The notes under the pieces were generated by a model, which saw only the letters and a list, made by a program, of their open reading frames with translations, was not told where the DNA came from and ran no database searches. Of a DNA stretch of 64,000 nucleotides, positions 61,703 to 64,000 are shown one piece after another; within the stretch, counting starts at the first letter, position 1, and each line of letters starts with the position of its first letter. The position numbers and the translations under genes are program-made. The stretch is from Streptomyces kurssanovii (GTDB lineage: Bacteria; Actinomycetota; Actinomycetes; Streptomycetales; Streptomycetaceae): the NCBI RefSeq assembly GCF_014649695.1, contig NZ_BMTN01000006.1, positions 62,001 to 126,000 of the forward strand, given 5' to 3'.

Positions 61703-64000
61703 TCAGGCCTGGTCGTGGTGGATCTCGATGCCGATGCCACCGAGCTGGTAGATCCGCAGGGCGGACTTCCAGACGTTCGCGTCACCGAGCAGCTGGATCC
61801 GGCCCGGTTCGCGGCGCACCTCCTTGATGTGCACGTCGAACTCCATGTCCGGGTCGGTGCGCAGGATCTGACCGCGGTACGTCCAGGTCGTCTCGCTGCC
61901 GGTCAGCAGCGCGAAACGCGGATTGACCAGGCCGTCCGTGAGTCCGGTCTCGACCGCGTACACCTGCAGGCCCTGGAGCAGCGCCTCGACGCCGAGCGAG
62001 CCGGGCATCACCGGGTCGCGGTGGAAGTGGCAGGAGAAGTACCAGTCGTCAGGGCGGATCGTGCGGTGGCCGCGCAGATAGCCTCGGCCGTGATCGCCGC
62101 CGCCCGGCAGGACGTCGACCCACTCGACGAGGTCGAGGTGGCCGCCCGCCAGCCGCGGGCCGCCGCGGGCCGGCTCACCGGCGCGGTACGCCGGCAGCTC
62201 GACCCGGCGTATCCCCGCCGGACGGTCGGGCTGCCTGTCCAGCCAGGGCAGTACGTGCTTGCCCTTGTCGAGACCGACCTGGTTCTCCAGCGCCTTGGCG
62301 TTGAAGTAGCCGAAGAGGGACTCACCGGTGTAGAAGACCTCGCCGTCGGCGGAGAGTTCATAGCGGTAGTTCTGCAGGACGGAGCCGGGCATCCGGTCGC
62401 TCGACAGCAGTGTGGAGCGGTGCTGAACGGTCTTGCCCCGCAGGTCGATGTCCTTCACGAGGGTGGCGCGCCCGTCGAGGTTGCGGATGCTGAACTGCTC
62501 GTCGGGTTCGTGGAGGGTGGCTCCCAGGTAGTAGCCGAGCAGGATGGCGGCCTGCAGACTCGACTCCATGTACACACAGTTGGGCATGTGAGGGTGCCCG
62601 TTGTGGCTGTAGTACCAGGCGTCGTCCGGTGAGTCGTACTCGGTGACCATGACCGCGCCGCGCTTGAGGACACCCCGGGTGCCCTCGAGCTCCATCACCC
62701 GGTCGACGAAGAGGAAGTCCCCGTTGGGGATGTACGGGGCCCTGCTGTCCGCGTAGATCTCGAACTCCGGCCCCATGGCGGTGGCCAGGTCGCCCTTGGC
62801 GGCGTGCGCCATGTGGAACTCGCTGAGCATCGCGGGCTCCCCCGTGGCCGGGCTCAGCCGGCCGAGGAAGTGCGGCACCTTGCCGCCGGCCTCCGGCCGG
62901 AACGGGGCGCCGGGCTTCTCCACCAGGCGGATACCGAGACCGCTGACGCTGATCGACGGTTTGCCGTCGCGCAGCACGACCACGTCCGCCGTGATCGCGG
63001 GCCGTGGCAGCAGGGTGAGTCCGGTGATGTCGATGCGGTACTCGATGCGCTCGGTGTCCGGGGTGATCTGTCCGCGGACCTTGACCTCCGTCTGCAGACC
63101 GGGGACGGGCTGGAAGCGGGCGTCGGGGAACGACAGGTGCAGGCCGAGGGAGAGGGCGTACACCTCCAGCAGCTGGACGGCGCCCTCCGCGACGAGCGAG
63201 CCAGCGAGCACCGGGTCGTCCGGGAAGTGGCTCGTGAAGTACCAGCCGTCCGGGACGAGCCGCTTCACCGCCTCGATGCGCCCGAGGCCCGCCGGGCCGC
63301 CCGAGCGGTCGAGGAGAGTGACCTCGTCGGCCATGCGGAGGCGTTCCGTGGGCAGCCTCAGCGAGGTGTTGCAGCCCGGGGGCTGGCGGTGCCCCGGGCC
63401 GAACACCTCCGCGATCCGGCCGTCTGCGAGCAGCGCCAGGTCCGCGGAGGTGAGCGACGTGCGCTCGGTGCGGGCCAGCGGCTTGAACGAGCTCGCACCG
63501 GAGAACGCGCCGTCGCCCTTGGGCGCAACGGCCTTGCCCTGGATGATGCCGAGGGAGCTGTCGAGCTCCTCGTCGGTGAAGAACCCGGCGCAGGCGTTGT
63601 TGAGTTTGAGGATCAGCTCGCCGTCGGCGTAGCAGTCGTAGTGGAAGAAGAAGAGCAGCGTGTCGCCCTGGCGCACGAACTGGTCGATCCAGATGTCGTA
63701 GCGCAGGGTCTGCCCGACGCGGGGCAGATCACCGACGAAGCTGAGGCTGCTGTCCAGGAGGCGGTAGACGCGGTCCCCGCGGTTGGTGAAGTCGGCGCCC
63801 AGATAACTGATCAGGAGCAGGTCGCACTGGCCGGCCTCGATGGTGACGGCCGGCGGGACCTGCCCGTCGACGGCGTACCAGGCGTCCACCGGGATGTCGT
63901 ACTCGGTACGGATGAACGAGGGCTTGAACTCGCCCGGTTCGGCGTCCAGCGCCGTGACGCGGGTGGCGAAGTGGTACGGCGGCGCGGGGAGCCGGACCCG
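61703..64000 (-). CDS. PfaC-like PUFA synthase subunit, C-terminal dehydratase part (cut by window edge)
   Basis: The open frame continues past 64000, so only 765 residues are seen. They form four hotdog repeats, as two FabA-type double-hotdog dehydratases: repeat 1 (DAWYAVDG near residue 38), repeat 2 with active His258 (DGWYFTSHFPDDPVLAGSL), repeat 3 (DDAWYYSHNGHPHMPN, about 459), and repeat 4 with active His658 (DDWYFSCHFHRDPVMPGSL). This is the C-terminal half of PfaC; ketosynthase and chain-length domains are expected beyond the window. FabA-like domains allow cis double bonds in the chain. The stop is 29 bases before pfaD. Confidence 0.93.
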   Translation of the reverse strand, partial: RVRLPAPPYHFATRVTALDAEPGEFKPSFIRTEYDIPVDAWYAVDGQVPPAVTIEAGQCDLLLISYLGADFTNRGDRVYRLLDSSLSFVGDLPRVGQTLRYDIWIDQFVRQGDTLLFFFHYDCYADGELILKLNNACAGFFTDEELDSSLGIIQGKAVAPKGDGAFSGASSFKPLARTERTSLTSADLALLADGRIAEVFGPGHRQPPGCNTSLRLPTERLRMADEVTLLDRSGGPAGLGRIEAVKRLVPDGWYFTSHFPDDPVLAGSLVAEGAVQLLEVYALSLGLHLSFPDARFQPVPGLQTEVKVRGQITPDTERIEYRIDITGLTLLPRPAITADVVVLRDGKPSISVSGLGIRLVEKPGAPFRPEAGGKVPHFLGRLSPATGEPAMLSEFHMAHAAKGDLATAMGPEFEIYADSRAPYIPNGDFLFVDRVMELEGTRGVLKRGAVMVTEYDSPDDAWYYSHNGHPHMPNCVYMESSLQAAILLGYYLGATLHEPDEQFSIRNLDGRATLVKDIDLRGKTVQHRSTLLSSDRMPGSVLQNYRYELSADGEVFYTGESLFGYFNAKALENQVGLDKGKHVLPWLDRQPDRPAGIRRVELPAYRAGEPARGGPRLAGGHLDLVEWVDVLPGGGDHGRGYLRGHRTIRPDDWYFSCHFHRDPVMPGSLGVEALLQGLQVYAVETGLTDGLVNPRFALLTGSETTWTYRGQILRTDPDMEFDVHIKEVRREPGRIQLLGDANVWKSALRIYQLGGIGIEIHHDQA

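Overview
The window is high-GC actinobacterial DNA, and its gene content points to Streptomyces or a very close relative. Markers are tilS-hpt, dac/ppa, an XRE/DUF397/anti-sigma-like ATPase trio, a Zur-controlled set of spare ribosomal proteins, many GTG starts, ATGA/GTGA overlaps and rare TTA codons. All calls rest on reading the sequence and on knowledge of protein families. No database search was run.

Positions 1-15 kb are mostly chromosomal core: hpt-tilS, a zinc metalloprotease, a D-Ala-D-Ala carboxypeptidase, ppa with a strong terminator, a ThrE-like exporter, a DedA protein, a TipA-like MerR regulator divergent from a glutamate decarboxylase, a PadR-controlled ABC exporter, a DinB protein and an aldehyde dehydrogenase. 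Positions 15-20 kb hold the XRE/ATPase/DUF397 trio, which shares an 18-bp promoter motif, and a Zur island (S18, CobW-type GTPase, L31, L33 / L28, S14). The CobW gene has an in-frame amber stop. Positions 20-37.5 kb hold transport, envelope and accessory genes: FUSC, DUF2786, a MacB/FtsX-type ABC pair, lipoproteins, an acetyltransferase, an unusual family A DNA polymerase, a SigE-family sigma factor with a membrane partner, a UvrA-like ABC protein and a secreted PL8 polysaccharide lyase.

Positions about 38.5-64 kb look like one biosynthetic gene cluster that runs off the right edge. Its main transcription unit lies wholly on the minus strand. It encodes a PUFA-synthase-type PfaC (only the C-terminal dehydratase part is in the window), PfaD, two acyl-CoA-dehydrogenase-like proteins, an Sfp-type phosphopantetheinyl transferase, a TTA-containing sigma factor, a stand-alone carrier protein, a degenerate AcpS-like protein, an aldehyde dehydrogenase, a DUF4188 protein and a dedicated acetyl-CoA carboxylase (fused AccD-AccA, AccB, AccC). 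A LuxR-type regulator follows, then a B12-dependent glutamate mutase (S and E subunits), an AapJ-like solute-binding fold without a signal peptide, an EamA exporter, aspartate-semialdehyde dehydrogenase, an aspartokinase and a clavaminate-synthase-like Fe(II)/2-oxoglutarate oxygenase.

The simplest reading is that the PUFA-type machinery builds a long unsaturated acyl chain. The mutase, kinase, semialdehyde dehydrogenase and oxygenase would make an unusual amino acid from glutamate, possibly through 3-methylaspartate and its semialdehyde, and the two parts would be joined. I do not recognise a known product for this combination. At the left end of the cluster, a second regulator of the same LuxR-like type is divergent from a 65-residue secreted-looking peptide (with a TTA codon) and a 28-codon ORF with an excellent ribosome binding site. 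TTA codons occur in the peptide, the mutase E subunit and the cluster sigma factor, and I noticed none elsewhere in the window, so the cluster is probably under bldA control.
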